A stretch of DNA of 56,951 bases. Source: Oscillospiraceae bacterium (lineage in GTDB: Bacteria; Bacillota; Clostridia; Oscillospirales; Ruminococcaceae). Where the stretch lies: contig JAJQIF010000004.1 in NCBI GenBank assembly GCA_021199355.1, positions 1 to 56,951 on the forward strand, given 5' to 3'. The position numbers were made by a program, and so were the translations under genes. Below, piece after piece: positions 41,409-50,862 of this stretch. The notes below the pieces were generated by a model that saw only the letters and a program-made list of their open reading frames with translations, had not been told where the DNA came from and made no database searches. Numbering within the stretch: the stretch's first letter is position 1; every line of letters starts with the position of its first letter.

Positions 41409-42295
41409 TTGAAATCAATAACCGGCTTCTTCGGATTTCTGCGGTACAAAACCGCCTTCGAGCCGATGGTGATTACCACTTCGGAATCGGTCTTGTCGGC
41501 GAGCTCCTCTGCGGCTTCTCTTGCGGTATAAAGCGAATTCTCAAGGCACTTTATCTTGATTATCTCGTGAGCTGTAAGGTAATCGTCGATTGACTTGACC
41601 TGTGCCTCGCTGATTCCGCCTTTGCCAATCTGGAACGAGGGCTCGATATTGGCGGCGTAGGCTTTCAAATAGCTTCTCTGCTTTGAATTGAGCTTTGAAG
41701 CTCTCTTCGGCTTCTGATTGTCTTTCAGGTAAGCCTCAAGCTTGCGAAGGGCGTTGCCGCGGTGGCTGACGCTGTTCTTTTCTTCGTCGGTGTACTGGGC
41801 GAGTGAACGGTCGCCGACCATGAAAAGCGGGTCATAGCCGAAGCCGTTAGAGCCTATCATTTCATAGCCGATTTTGCCCTCGATTTTGCCGTCGAACTGG
41901 TGCTTTGCGCCGTTTTCGTCGAAGTAGGTTATCACGCAGACAAACCGGGCGGTTCTGTCATCGTCGGGAACGCCTTCCATATTCTTAAGAAGCAGATGGC
42001 ATCTGTCGACATCGTCGAGACCCTCGCCGCCGTATCTGGCGGAATAGATTCCCGGCTCGCCGTTAAGAGCGTCAACTGCGATTCCCGAATCGTCGGCGAT
42101 TACGGGCATGTGAGTCAAATCATAAACCGCTTTGGCTTTGAGCTCGGAGTTCTCGGCAAAAGTGGTGCCGGTTTCCTCGACTTCAAGCTTTATTCCGGCT
42201 TCGGATTGGGAGATTACGGTTATGCCGTATGGCTCCAGAATCTCTTTGACCTCGCGGAGCTTTTCCGGGTTATTTGAAGCAAGTATCATCTTCAT
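41405..42295 (-). CDS. rdgB: RdgB-YhbY fusion: XTP/dITP pyrophosphatase plus CRM-domain RNA-binding protein
   Basis: A 296-residue fusion. Residues 1-192 are the non-canonical purine NTP pyrophosphatase: ASNNPEKLREVK, TTFAENSELKA, DDSGIAVDALNGEPGIYSARY, GFGYDPLF and SHRGNAL. After a short basic linker (193-201), residues 202-294 are a YhbY/CRM domain: LNSKQRSYLKAYA, GKGGIS (the GxxG loop, 224-229), a pattern ending VVITIGSKAVLYRRN. YhbY binds pre-50S particles in ribosome assembly. YhbY is normally the gene before nadD, so a loss of the stop codon between neighbours explains the fusion. Overlaps ftsY by four bases and nadD-yqeK by four. Confidence 0.93.
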   Translation of the reverse strand: MKMILASNNPEKLREVKEILEPYGITVISQSEAGIKLEVEETGTTFAENSELKAKAVYDLTHMPVIADDSGIAVDALNGEPGIYSARYGGEGLDDVDRCHLLLKNMEGVPDDDRTARFVCVITYFDENGAKHQFDGKIEGKIGYEMIGSNGFGYDPLFMVGDRSLAQYTDEEKNSVSHRGNALRKLEAYLKDNQKPKRASKLNSKQRSYLKAYAANIEPSFQIGKGGISEAQVKSIDDYLTAHEIIKIKCLENSLYTAREAAEELADKTDSEVVITIGSKAVLYRRNPKKPVIDFK

Positions 42296-43212
42296 TGCGA
42301 GTCCCCTCCCTCATCGAACAGCGCATCTACGAAGTCCTTGGCGACAAAAGGCTGGATGTCGTCTATCTTCTCGCCGACGGTTACTATCTTTACGGGCACC
42401 TTGAGCTCGTTTACTATCGGGATGACGATTCCGCCCTTGGCGGTGCTGTCAAGCTTCGTAAGAATTATTCCCGTGATATCGGCGGCTTCGTTGAATTCAC
42501 GAGCCTGATTTACGGCGTTCTGACCGGTGGTGGCATCAAGAGCGATTAACACCTCGAGAGCGCAGTCCTCCGCCTTGGAGTGGACGATTCTCGAAATCTT
42601 CGAAAGCTCTGCCATGAGGTTTTTCTTGGTCTGGAGCCTTCCTGCGGTGTCGACAATTACAACGTCGACGTTGCGAGCTTTCGCGGCATCCATAGCGTCG
42701 AAGACCACAGCCGCAGGGTCGCTTCCCTCGGCGTGCTTGATGATGTCGACTCCGGCACGGTCGCACCAGACCTGTAGCTGGTCGACCGCCGCGGCTCGGA
42801 AGGTGTCAGCCGCAGCAACGAGAACCTTCTTGCCCTCGTTCTTTAACTGATAGGAAAGCTTGCCGATGGTGGTGGTCTTTCCGGCACCGTTTACGCCGAT
42901 TACGAGGATTACCGACGGCTTTGTCGAAAGATTGAGCGGCACGTCCTCGCCGAGCATTTCGGTGATGATGTCCTTGAGAGCCTGCCGGGCTTCCATCGGG
43001 TCTTTGATTTTATTCTCTTTTACTCTTTCTCTGAGCGAATCAACGATTTCTTCGGAGGTCTTGCCTCCTAAATCGGACAGGATTAAGAGCTCTTCGAGCT
43101 CATCATAGAAGTCGTCATCGAGGTTTCCCCTTCTGAACAGACTGTTTATCCCGCTCATGAGACCGTTTTTGGTCTTTGAAAGTCCTGCTTTCAGCTTGTC
43201 AAAAAAGCCCAT
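42292..43212 (-). CDS. ftsY: Signal recognition particle receptor FtsY
   Basis: SRP-receptor GTPase that delivers ribosome-nascent chains to the translocon. The 306-residue NG-domain form lacks an acidic A-domain. GVNGAGKTT (106-114), ADTFRAAAVDQL, DTAGRLQTKKNL and TKLDSTAKGG are the G elements. It follows smc with a 21-base gap and overlaps rdgB-yhbY by four bases. smc-ftsY is a conserved Firmicutes pair. Confidence 0.97.
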   Translation of the reverse strand: MGFFDKLKAGLSKTKNGLMSGINSLFRRGNLDDDFYDELEELLILSDLGGKTSEEIVDSLRERVKENKIKDPMEARQALKDIITEMLGEDVPLNLSTKPSVILVIGVNGAGKTTTIGKLSYQLKNEGKKVLVAAADTFRAAAVDQLQVWCDRAGVDIIKHAEGSDPAAVVFDAMDAAKARNVDVVIVDTAGRLQTKKNLMAELSKISRIVHSKAEDCALEVLIALDATTGQNAVNQAREFNEAADITGIILTKLDSTAKGGIVIPIVNELKVPVKIVTVGEKIDDIQPFVAKDFVDALFDEGGDSQ

Positions 43213-43233
43213 ATAATTCTCCTTTGTTTTGTA

Positions 43234-46200
43234 TTAGTTAATCTCGTCGTCGCTGAAGGAAACGTTGTGAACGTCCATCTTGAGGAGCTTCGAAACGCCC
43301 TTTTCCTGCATGGTGACGCCATAAAGGACGTCCGCCTCTTCCATCGTGCCGCGACGGTGGGTGATAAGTATAAACTGGGTTGTGTCGGTGAAGTGCCGTA
43401 GGTATTGCGCATACTTCGTTACATTGACGTCGTCGAGCGCCGCTTCTATCTCATCAAGGATGCAGAAGGGCGAAGGACGAAGCATGAGTATTGCGAAGTA
43501 GATAGCTATCGCCACGAAAGCCTGCTCGCCGCCGGAAAGTAGTGAAAGATTCTTAACGACCTTTCCGGGAGGTGCAACGTTTATTTCGATTCCCGATTCG
43601 AGAACGTTGTCAGGGTCTGTGAGAATCAGCTCTCCCCTGCCGCCGCCGAAAAGCTCGGAGAACGTTAATTTAAAGTTCTCGTTAATCTTCTCGAAGCTTT
43701 CCGAGAACATTCTCTTCATATTCACGGTGAGATCGTCGATGAGAGCTTCGAGCTCGGATTTCGACTTCGTGACGTCCTCAAGTTGCTTCGACAAGAAATC
43801 GTATCTCTCGGAAACCTCTTTATACTCGTCAACCGCGTCGGTATTGACCGAGCCGAGAGCCCGGATTTTGTTCCTGATTTCGGTCAGATGCTTGTTGGCT
43901 TCGGCGACGTCCTCGAGCTTTTCAGCCTGAGATGCCGCTTCTTCGGCGGTCATTGAGTAGGACTCCCAGAGGCTTCCGATGATGTCGGAGCTGTCGCGGC
44001 GGATGGTTTCGAGTCTTTCCGAAAGCCTCGAAATTTCGCTCATGACGGATTCTTTAAGACCCGAAGTTTCTTTGGATTTAGCCCTTGCTAAGTTCTCCTG
44101 ACGCTCGTATTCAAGGGAGCCGTCGGTTTCCTGACGGATTCTCTCGGAATATCTTTCGGCTGTGATTTTCGATTCCTCGGCTTCGCGCTGACGCTCGGCG
44201 ATATTCTCGTTTTCCTGAGCTATCTGACGCTCGAGCTCGGCTTTTCTGTCGAGGTATTCCGTAGCCGACGCATGCGAGCTTTCGATGCCGGTCTTGAGCT
44301 GTTCTATGAACTGGCTCGCCGCTTCGATGTCCTTGGCGAGTTCCGTTGAACGAAGACGCTTCTGGGAAATATCGTTTGAAATCTCCTCGCGGCGGTTCTT
44401 AAGGGCGGCACTCTCCTCGCCGGCTGTGCTGATTTTGCCCTCGATTACCGAGATTTCGGCTTCAAGCTCGGCGAGCTTAATCTCCGACGAGGTCTTGGTC
44501 TCCTCGGACGTTGCGATTTTGTTTTGATTCCAAAGAACCGATTTCTCGATATCCGAGACACGGTCCTTGAGCTGTTCCGATGAAAGCCTCAGCCTTTCCG
44601 CTTCGGTCTCAAATCTGAGCTTGTCGGACTCCATCGAGGAGATGGTGTCCTTCTCACCTTCAACATCAAAGCCTAACTTTTCGGCTTCGGCGTTGGCGGC
44701 TTGAAGCCTTTCTCTAAGTCTTGACAGGTCGGATTCCAGCTTGTCAAGCTGTGCCCCTATCTTTGCAATTTCGTTCTTTCTTGAGAGGACGCCCGAATTC
44801 TTTGAGGAGCTTCCTCCGGTGAAGGAGCCGCCAGAATTGATGACCTGACCGTCAAGGGTTACTATCTTGAAGCGATATCCGTGCTTCTTGGCAATATTCG
44901 CCGCAAGGTCGATATTCTCGGCAACTGCTGTTCTGCCGAGAAGGGATTTTATGATGCCGGAATATTCCTCGTCACAGTCAAGGAGCTCGTATGCCATCGC
45001 GACGAAGCCTTCTTCCATGTCGAGCCCACGCTCTTTGAGGACGTTGCCCTTGACGGAGGTTATCGGCAGGAAGGTTGCCCTGCCGCCTTTGGTTTCTTTC
45101 AAATATCGGATGCAAGCCTTTGCCGACTCTTCATTCGAGACGACGACGTTCTGCATGGCACCGCCGAGAGCCGTTTCGATTGCAAGGCTGTATTTCGGGT
45201 CTGCCGAAACGAGCTGGGAAACGGTTCCCCGGACGCCCTGAAGTCTGCCCGACTTGCCGGCTTTTACGACGCTCTTGACGCTTCCGGCAAAGCCCTCCAT
45301 GCTGTTCTCGAGATCTATCAGCATCTGACGGCGGGATTCAAGCGAGCGCTTATTGAGTTCGGCTTCGTTATATTCCTGCGACAGCTTCTTTTGCTGTTCG
45401 GTTTTCTTCTGGTAGAGCATGTTGAAGCCGGAAAGACGGTTCTGGTGCTCGGAAATTTGCTTTAAGATGTCCGAAACGCCGTCGAGTGCCGACTGCTCGT
45501 CGTTTTCGGTCTTGGTTATCTGGAGCTTCATGGTATCAATTTGCGCAGATGCGTCTTTAATTTCGTTTTCGGCGTCGCTCTTGTCCCGAAGGGCATTTGC
45601 GATTGCGAACTTGAGCTCTGAGCGCTCGACATAGGCGCGATTAAGCGATTCTCGGGAGGTGTTCAGGTCGCTTTCATGCTCGTTCTCTTCGACATTCAAG
45701 CCGGTGAGCTCCTGTTCAAGTGCCGCAACCTCTTCATTAAGTGACCTCAAATCAGCCTTGATTCGCTCAGAGTCGGAAAGGCGCTGGGAAATGCTCTTCT
45801 CGACCTCTTTTTCGGCGTCGATGAGCTCCTGACGCTTTTTCTCGGCTTCCGCGATCTCGGTCTCGTAGTGCATGATGTTGTTCTTATACACGGCGATATC
45901 CGAAGCGGCTTCGGAGCTCTTCTCGGTGAGTTCGGCGATTTTAGCCCTGTATTCCTCCGCCGCGGCGGCTGACTGTCTGCGCTTTGCGGCGAGCTCTTCT
46001 ATTTCTGCCTCGCATCGGGAGATTTCGTTCGTGAGATGCTCATATTCGCCCTGAGACGAAAGAAGAAGATTTCCGGTGTCTGATTCGCTCGCCTTGAGCT
46101 CTTCAAGCTTGTTCGTCCAGACGGAGATTTCGAGGTGCTTTCTCTCGTCGGCAAGCTTGAGATACTTTTTCGCTTTTTCGGACTGGATTCGAAGTGGCTC

Positions 46201-46806
46201 CACTCTGCCCTCCAATTCCGAAAGTATGTCTTTTAATCTTAGGATATTTTCTTCCGCCGAAGTAAGTCTGCGCTCAGACTCGGCTTTTTTGTAGCGGAAC
46301 TTCGAGATTCCGGCGGCTTCGTCGAAAATCTCTCTGCGGTCGCCCGACTTCGAGCTTATGATGTCGGCAACCTTGCCCTGACCGATTATCGAGTAGCCGT
46401 CACGACCGAGACCCGTGTCCATGAAGAGCTCGAGGACATCCTTGAGTCTGACCTGAGCACCATTTAGCATGTACTCGCTCTCGCCGCTTCTCCAAAGCCT
46501 GCGCATGACGCTGACTTCGTCGGAATCTATTTCGAGAGTGCGGTCTTCGTTTGATATATTAAGTGTAACGGACGCAAAGCTCATGGGACTGCGCTTTTCG
46601 GTTCCACCGAAAATTACGTCCTCCATTTTTCCACCACGAAGAGTCTTGGAGGACTGCTCCCCCAAAACCCATCTGACTGCGTCACCTATATTGCTTTTTC
46701 CGCTTCCGTTGGGACCTACAACGGCTGTCAGACCTTTTCCGAATTCAAGCTTGACCTTGTCGGGAAAGGATTTGAAGCCGTGAAGCTCAATAGATTTCAA
46801 ATACAC
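43234..46806 (-). CDS. smc: Chromosome partition protein SMC
   Basis: Condensin-like ATPase that loops and segregates chromosomes with ScpAB. It has 1190 residues. Walker A GPNGSGKSN (32-40) is in the N-terminal half of the head. Long coiled coils enclose a hinge around 510-660, with several glycine-rich turns (GGSFTGGSSSKNSG). The C-terminal head has LSGGEQ (1090-1095) and Walker B CILDEIEAALDD (about 1115-1126). The start is GTG at 46806 with AAGGAATG upstream. It lies between the radical-SAM gene and ftsY. Confidence 0.97.
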   Translation of the reverse strand: MYLKSIELHGFKSFPDKVKLEFGKGLTAVVGPNGSGKSNIGDAVRWVLGEQSSKTLRGGKMEDVIFGGTEKRSPMSFASVTLNISNEDRTLEIDSDEVSVMRRLWRSGESEYMLNGAQVRLKDVLELFMDTGLGRDGYSIIGQGKVADIISSKSGDRREIFDEAAGISKFRYKKAESERRLTSAEENILRLKDILSELEGRVEPLRIQSEKAKKYLKLADERKHLEISVWTNKLEELKASESDTGNLLLSSQGEYEHLTNEISRCEAEIEELAAKRRQSAAAAEEYRAKIAELTEKSSEAASDIAVYKNNIMHYETEIAEAEKKRQELIDAEKEVEKSISQRLSDSERIKADLRSLNEEVAALEQELTGLNVEENEHESDLNTSRESLNRAYVERSELKFAIANALRDKSDAENEIKDASAQIDTMKLQITKTENDEQSALDGVSDILKQISEHQNRLSGFNMLYQKKTEQQKKLSQEYNEAELNKRSLESRRQMLIDLENSMEGFAGSVKSVVKAGKSGRLQGVRGTVSQLVSADPKYSLAIETALGGAMQNVVVSNEESAKACIRYLKETKGGRATFLPITSVKGNVLKERGLDMEEGFVAMAYELLDCDEEYSGIIKSLLGRTAVAENIDLAANIAKKHGYRFKIVTLDGQVINSGGSFTGGSSSKNSGVLSRKNEIAKIGAQLDKLESDLSRLRERLQAANAEAEKLGFDVEGEKDTISSMESDKLRFETEAERLRLSSEQLKDRVSDIEKSVLWNQNKIATSEETKTSSEIKLAELEAEISVIEGKISTAGEESAALKNRREEISNDISQKRLRSTELAKDIEAASQFIEQLKTGIESSHASATEYLDRKAELERQIAQENENIAERQREAEESKITAERYSERIRQETDGSLEYERQENLARAKSKETSGLKESVMSEISRLSERLETIRRDSSDIIGSLWESYSMTAEEAASQAEKLEDVAEANKHLTEIRNKIRALGSVNTDAVDEYKEVSERYDFLSKQLEDVTKSKSELEALIDDLTVNMKRMFSESFEKINENFKLTFSELFGGGRGELILTDPDNVLESGIEINVAPPGKVVKNLSLLSGGEQAFVAIAIYFAILMLRPSPFCILDEIEAALDDVNVTKYAQYLRHFTDTTQFILITHRRGTMEEADVLYGVTMQEKGVSKLLKMDVHNVSFSDDEIN

Positions 46807-46813
46807 GCTTTTA

Positions 46814-47800
46814 TCATTCCTTAATGAGAAAATTTTCCGTCTGGGAAGGCTCCGGTCTTATCGTGACCTCTATCCCCTTCGAGCGAAAATATTCGATATT
46901 GCTTTTTTTGTGACCGAGTGCTTTCGACAGATAGTCGGGGCGAACGGTGAAGGTATAGGACGCACCGCCATTCATAAGCTTTTCCATCGTGTTTCTTGCC
47001 CGAACGCCTTCGCAGAGCTCTCTGAATGCCGGATGATAGATTCCTCCGAGCATGGAGCTCTCGACATCGGTTGACGAATGAAGCCCTAACTTGATGACAG
47101 CTATATTTCTTTGTTCAAACAAATCCAAAAGCCTCGCCGAGAGCTCGACGGCTTCGGATAATTCATACGTCCTGTATTTGCCCTCTGTGTATAGCTCGCC
47201 GAGTTTTGTATCTTTCAGCACTACAGTCGGATAGATTCTGACCTCCGACGGTTCCAAATCTGCGATTTTAAGGGCGGTTTCATAATCTTTTTCAAGCGTT
47301 GAGCCGTAGAGACCGAGCATCATCTGCAGTCCAAGATTGAAACCATGCTGTTTTATGAGACGTGAAGCGTTCACTACGTCTTTTGCCGTATGCCCACGCT
47401 CGTTGAGCGCAAGGACATCGTCGAACATCGACTGTGCGCCGAGCTCGATTGTGGTGACGCCGTAGCTCCCGAGTATCGACAGAATTTCTTCGTCGATGGC
47501 ATCGGGGCGGGTTGAAAGGCGGATGCCCCTGAATCCCATATCGACATACCTCTTCGCCGGCTCAAGGAGCTCGAGCATGTAGCTTTGGGAAATTGCCGTG
47601 AAGCTACCGCCGAAAAAGGCGATTTCGGTGTTCGTTATATCCACACCGTCGGAAAGTGCCTTCTCGCAGGTCTCCACGACGTCTTTTGCGTGAGGGATGA
47701 AGGCCTGCCCGGTGATGGTGTTCTGGTTGCAGAACGTGCACTTGTGCGGACAGCCGATATGCGGAACGAAGATGGAGAGGTTTGCATGCTTATTTGGCAT
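46814..47800 (-). CDS. Elp3-family radical SAM protein
   Basis: A 328-residue radical-SAM protein of the Elp3/YtqA-like group. C17, C21 and C24 form the CxxxCxxC iron-sulfur motif (GCPHKCTFC). FFGGSFTAI and IRLSTRPDAID are typical of the Elp3-type fold. It lacks the histone-acetyltransferase domain of true Elp3, so it is not the complete tRNA U34 enzyme. The start ATG at 47800 lies inside the end of rnc (11-base overlap) with GGGAG upstream; the upstream frame is rnc sequence. rnc-radical SAM-smc-ftsY is conserved in Clostridia. Substrate unknown. Confidence 0.9.
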   Translation of the reverse strand: MPNKHANLSIFVPHIGCPHKCTFCNQNTITGQAFIPHAKDVVETCEKALSDGVDITNTEIAFFGGSFTAISQSYMLELLEPAKRYVDMGFRGIRLSTRPDAIDEEILSILGSYGVTTIELGAQSMFDDVLALNERGHTAKDVVNASRLIKQHGFNLGLQMMLGLYGSTLEKDYETALKIADLEPSEVRIYPTVVLKDTKLGELYTEGKYRTYELSEAVELSARLLDLFEQRNIAVIKLGLHSSTDVESSMLGGIYHPAFRELCEGVRARNTMEKLMNGGASYTFTVRPDYLSKALGHKKSNIEYFRSKGIEVTIRPEPSQTENFLIKE

Positions 47801-48494
47801 CAGGCAGTGCTCCCATAAGCTTGAGGGCTTCCTTAGCCGCAAGCTGTTCGGCACGCTTTTTGGAGCTCGCCGTGCCGGTGCCGATGACGTTTGAGTTGAG
47901 CATAACGTCGACTGTGAACGAGCGTCTATGCGCAGGTCCCGACTCGGAGACGAGCTCATATTCAACCGATTCCTCGGGGTTCTTCTGGATTATCTCCTGC
48001 AGGACGGTCTTGTAGTCGTCATATTCCTTTGCGGCGGCTTCCTCAACGTTCTCTGGGATGAACCTAAGGACATATTTCTTTGCCGCTTCAAAGCCGCCGT
48101 CGAGATATACAGCGGCGATCACAGCCTCGAAGGCGTCGGAGATTATCGACGGACGGTTTTTGCCGCCGTTCGAAAGCTCACCCTTGCCGAGGTAGATGTA
48201 TTCCTTCAAATCAATCTGCTCGGCGAACTTGGCGAGGGATTTCTCGCAGACGAGGGTCGCACGGGTCTTGCTCAGCTCACCCTCGGGATAGTCCTGACAT
48301 TCTTCAAACAGATACTCAGAGACGACTATCGACAGAACAGAGTCCCCAAGAAATTCGAGACGTTCGTTGGAATTTCTCGTGTGATGAGATTCGTTGGCAT
48401 AGGATGAGTGGGTCAAAGCCTCGATAAGCAGGTCTTTGTCTTTAAAAGTATAGCCTAATTTTTGCTCAAATTCTTCTAATTTCGTAAGTTCCAT
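47790..48494 (-). CDS. rnc: Ribonuclease III
   Basis: Double-stranded RNA endonuclease for rRNA processing, 234 residues. The catalytic signature NERLEFLGDS (43-52) precedes further Asp and Glu ligands. A dsRNA-binding domain occupies about 160-228. Its start overlaps the plsX stop by one base. acpP, commonly between plsX and rnc, is absent. Confidence 0.96.
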   Translation of the reverse strand: MELTKLEEFEQKLGYTFKDKDLLIEALTHSSYANESHHTRNSNERLEFLGDSVLSIVVSEYLFEECQDYPEGELSKTRATLVCEKSLAKFAEQIDLKEYIYLGKGELSNGGKNRPSIISDAFEAVIAAVYLDGGFEAAKKYVLRFIPENVEEAAAKEYDDYKTVLQEIIQKNPEESVEYELVSESGPAHRRSFTVDVMLNSNVIGTGTASSKKRAEQLAAKEALKLMGALPDAK

Positions 48495-49516
48495 TACTTC
48501 TCCTCTGTCTCTTTTTGCTTCATCTCTTCAAGAGCTGTGGCTATTTCTTCGGTTACGTTGTTTTCGATATAGAGCTTTGCCTGACGGATGGCGTTATAGA
48601 AGGCTTTTGCGTTCGATGAGCCGTGAGCCTTGATTACGGGCTTTGCGGCACCCAAAAGAGGTGCCCCGCCGTATTCCGAATAATCAAGCTTCTTTCTCAT
48701 CGCATTGATTCTCTTGAGAACGAACAGCCCGGCGATTTTACCGGTTACTCCGCTGAATACGTCCTTCACATATGCCGAAATGAGCTTGCCCATGCCTTCG
48801 TAGGTTTTAAGTACAAGATTTCCTGAGAATCCGTCGGTTACGGCGACGTCTGCACCGCCGAGAGGAATCTCACGGGCTTCGATGTTTCCAATAAAGTTGA
48901 CAGGAGCGTTGCCGAGTTGTTTATAGGTCTCGACCTCCTGGTCTCTGCCCTTGGTCGGCTCGGCGCCGATGTTTATAAGTGCTGTTCTCGGGTTTTCGAC
49001 ACCTTGGAGCTTGTTCATATAAGCTGAGCCCATTATCGCAAACTGGACGAGCATGTCTGGGCGGCATTCGGAATTAGCGCCAATGTCAAGAACCATGCAG
49101 GGTGCCGCTGTCGTCGGGAGAACCATGCCGATGGCGCAACGCTTGATGCCCTTCATGCGCTTGACTATGAAGGTGGCACCGACTGTCAGAGCTCCCGTTG
49201 AACCGGCAGAAACGAAGGCGTCTCCCTCGCCGTCATGGAGCATCTTTAAGCCCACCGCCATCGAGCTTTCGGAGTATTCCTTAAGAATCTTTGTGGGCTC
49301 GGTTTCGACCGCCATAACCAGAGGGGCGTGGTGAATGGCGATATTCGAAATATCGAGCTCGTTTTCCTTGGCGCAAGCTTTTATCTTCTCTTCGTCGCCG
49401 ACAAGGGTTATATCGACGTCCAATCCGTTTACGGCGTCGATTGCGCCCTTGATTACTTCGAGCGGAGCGTTATCACCGCCGAAGGCGTCCACTATTACTC
49501 GGATTTTATCAGCCAT
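48494..49516 (-). CDS. plsX: Phosphate acyltransferase PlsX
   Basis: Converts acyl-ACP to acyl-phosphate, the donor for PlsY in phospholipid synthesis. The 340-residue protein starts IRVIVDAFGGDNAP (family hallmark), with GSTGALTVGATFIVKRMKGI and DIGANSECRP. GAGGAGGC precedes the ATG. It lies between trmFO and rnc; the fatty-acid genes often beside it are not here. Confidence 0.96.
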   Translation of the reverse strand: MADKIRVIVDAFGGDNAPLEVIKGAIDAVNGLDVDITLVGDEEKIKACAKENELDISNIAIHHAPLVMAVETEPTKILKEYSESSMAVGLKMLHDGEGDAFVSAGSTGALTVGATFIVKRMKGIKRCAIGMVLPTTAAPCMVLDIGANSECRPDMLVQFAIMGSAYMNKLQGVENPRTALINIGAEPTKGRDQEVETYKQLGNAPVNFIGNIEAREIPLGGADVAVTDGFSGNLVLKTYEGMGKLISAYVKDVFSGVTGKIAGLFVLKRINAMRKKLDYSEYGGAPLLGAAKPVIKAHGSSNAKAFYNAIRQAKLYIENNVTEEIATALEEMKQKETEEK

Positions 49517-49518
49517 TT

Positions 49519-50862
49519 TTATGCCTCCTCAGTCTCGGTCAGTGCCTTCTCGAGAGCGTTCATTGCACGCTCGGAAAGCATCTGATATTTAAGTTGTTTG
49601 TTTTTGATTCGTTTGGGAAGTAAGAGCTCGTCGAGCTCCGGCAGGATTCCCATATTTGCGCCCATCGGCTGGAAGCCGGATGGCGAGCCAATTTCGACAT
49701 AGTTCGAAAGTGCACCTATCATCGTTTCGACGGGAAGAGTTATCTCGGGAAGATTAAGAATCCTCCTTCCGAGGCTCATGGCGGCGTAGATTCCGCTTGC
49801 CGCCGATTCGGTATAGCCCTCGACGCCCGTCATCTGACCGGCGAAATAGATCCTATCATCCTTCTTCAGGCAGAAGTGGCGATCCAGAAGCATCGGTGAA
49901 TTCAGATATGTGTTTCTGTGCATGACGCCGTAGCGCATGAATTCGGCATCCTTGAGCCCCGGAATCATCGAAAATACTCGCTTCTGCTCGCCAAATTTGA
50001 GATTTGTCTGGAAGCCGACGAGATTGAACATCGTGCCTTTGACGTTTTCCTTCCGAAGCTGAACCACGGCATAGGGTCTTCTTCCGGTATTCGGATCGAC
50101 TAAACCCACCGGCTTCATGGGTCCAAAGCGCATTGTGTCCTCGCCACGCTTGGCAAGCGCTTCAATCGGCATACAGCCCTCGTAGACTTTATAGTTGTCA
50201 CTGCCCGACTTTTCAAATTCATGTAGCGGCGCGGTTTCGGCGTGGATGAGCTCGTTATAGAAGGCGAGATATTCGTCCTTGTTCACCGGACAGTTGAGAT
50301 AGTCCGCTTCGCCCTTGTTGTATCTCGAAGCCTCGAAAACTCTTGACATGTCGAGGCTGTCACGGGTCACAATCGGTGCGGCGGCATCATGGAAATAGAG
50401 ATAATCCTCGCCGATAAGAGCTTTTATACTCTCCGAAAGGGCATCGCTCGTGAGCGGTCCCGTAGCGATTATAACATATCCGTCAGGGATTTCGGTTATC
50501 TCTTCGGAAATAAATTCTATATTCGGGTGAGCAAGAATCTTCTCGGTGACCTTGTCAGAGAAGTCCTGTCTCGAGACCGCCAATGCTCCTCCCGCCGGAA
50601 CCCGGGTTTCGTCCGCCACAGGCATCGTGACCGAGCCGAGACGGCGCATTTCGAGTTTCAATAGTCCCGCCGCTGAATCCGGCTTTTCTGCTTTCAGGGA
50701 ATTTGAGCAGACGAGCTCACAGAGCCCGTTATATTTGTGGGCGGGGGTGAATTTATTCGGCTTCATATCGTAAAGCCGGACATGAATCCCCATATTTCCG
50801 AGGCACCATGCCGCTTCACAGCCGGCAAGACCGGCGCCTATTACACTGACGATATTATTCAC
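49519..50862 (-). CDS. trmFO: tRNA (uracil-54-C5) methyltransferase TrmFO
   Basis: Folate- and FAD-dependent enzyme making ribothymidine at tRNA position 54. The 447-residue protein has an FAD dinucleotide-binding GAGLAGCEAAW (9-19), KFTPAHKYNGLCELVCSNSLK and the C-terminal GGVEGYTESAASG-type block (GQMTGVEGYTESAASG). The start is GTG at 50862, inside the last codons of topA (8-base overlap). topA-trmFO is a common Firmicutes pair. Confidence 0.96.
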   Translation of the reverse strand: MNNIVSVIGAGLAGCEAAWCLGNMGIHVRLYDMKPNKFTPAHKYNGLCELVCSNSLKAEKPDSAAGLLKLEMRRLGSVTMPVADETRVPAGGALAVSRQDFSDKVTEKILAHPNIEFISEEITEIPDGYVIIATGPLTSDALSESIKALIGEDYLYFHDAAAPIVTRDSLDMSRVFEASRYNKGEADYLNCPVNKDEYLAFYNELIHAETAPLHEFEKSGSDNYKVYEGCMPIEALAKRGEDTMRFGPMKPVGLVDPNTGRRPYAVVQLRKENVKGTMFNLVGFQTNLKFGEQKRVFSMIPGLKDAEFMRYGVMHRNTYLNSPMLLDRHFCLKKDDRIYFAGQMTGVEGYTESAASGIYAAMSLGRRILNLPEITLPVETMIGALSNYVEIGSPSGFQPMGANMGILPELDELLLPKRIKNKQLKYQMLSERAMNALEKALTETEEA

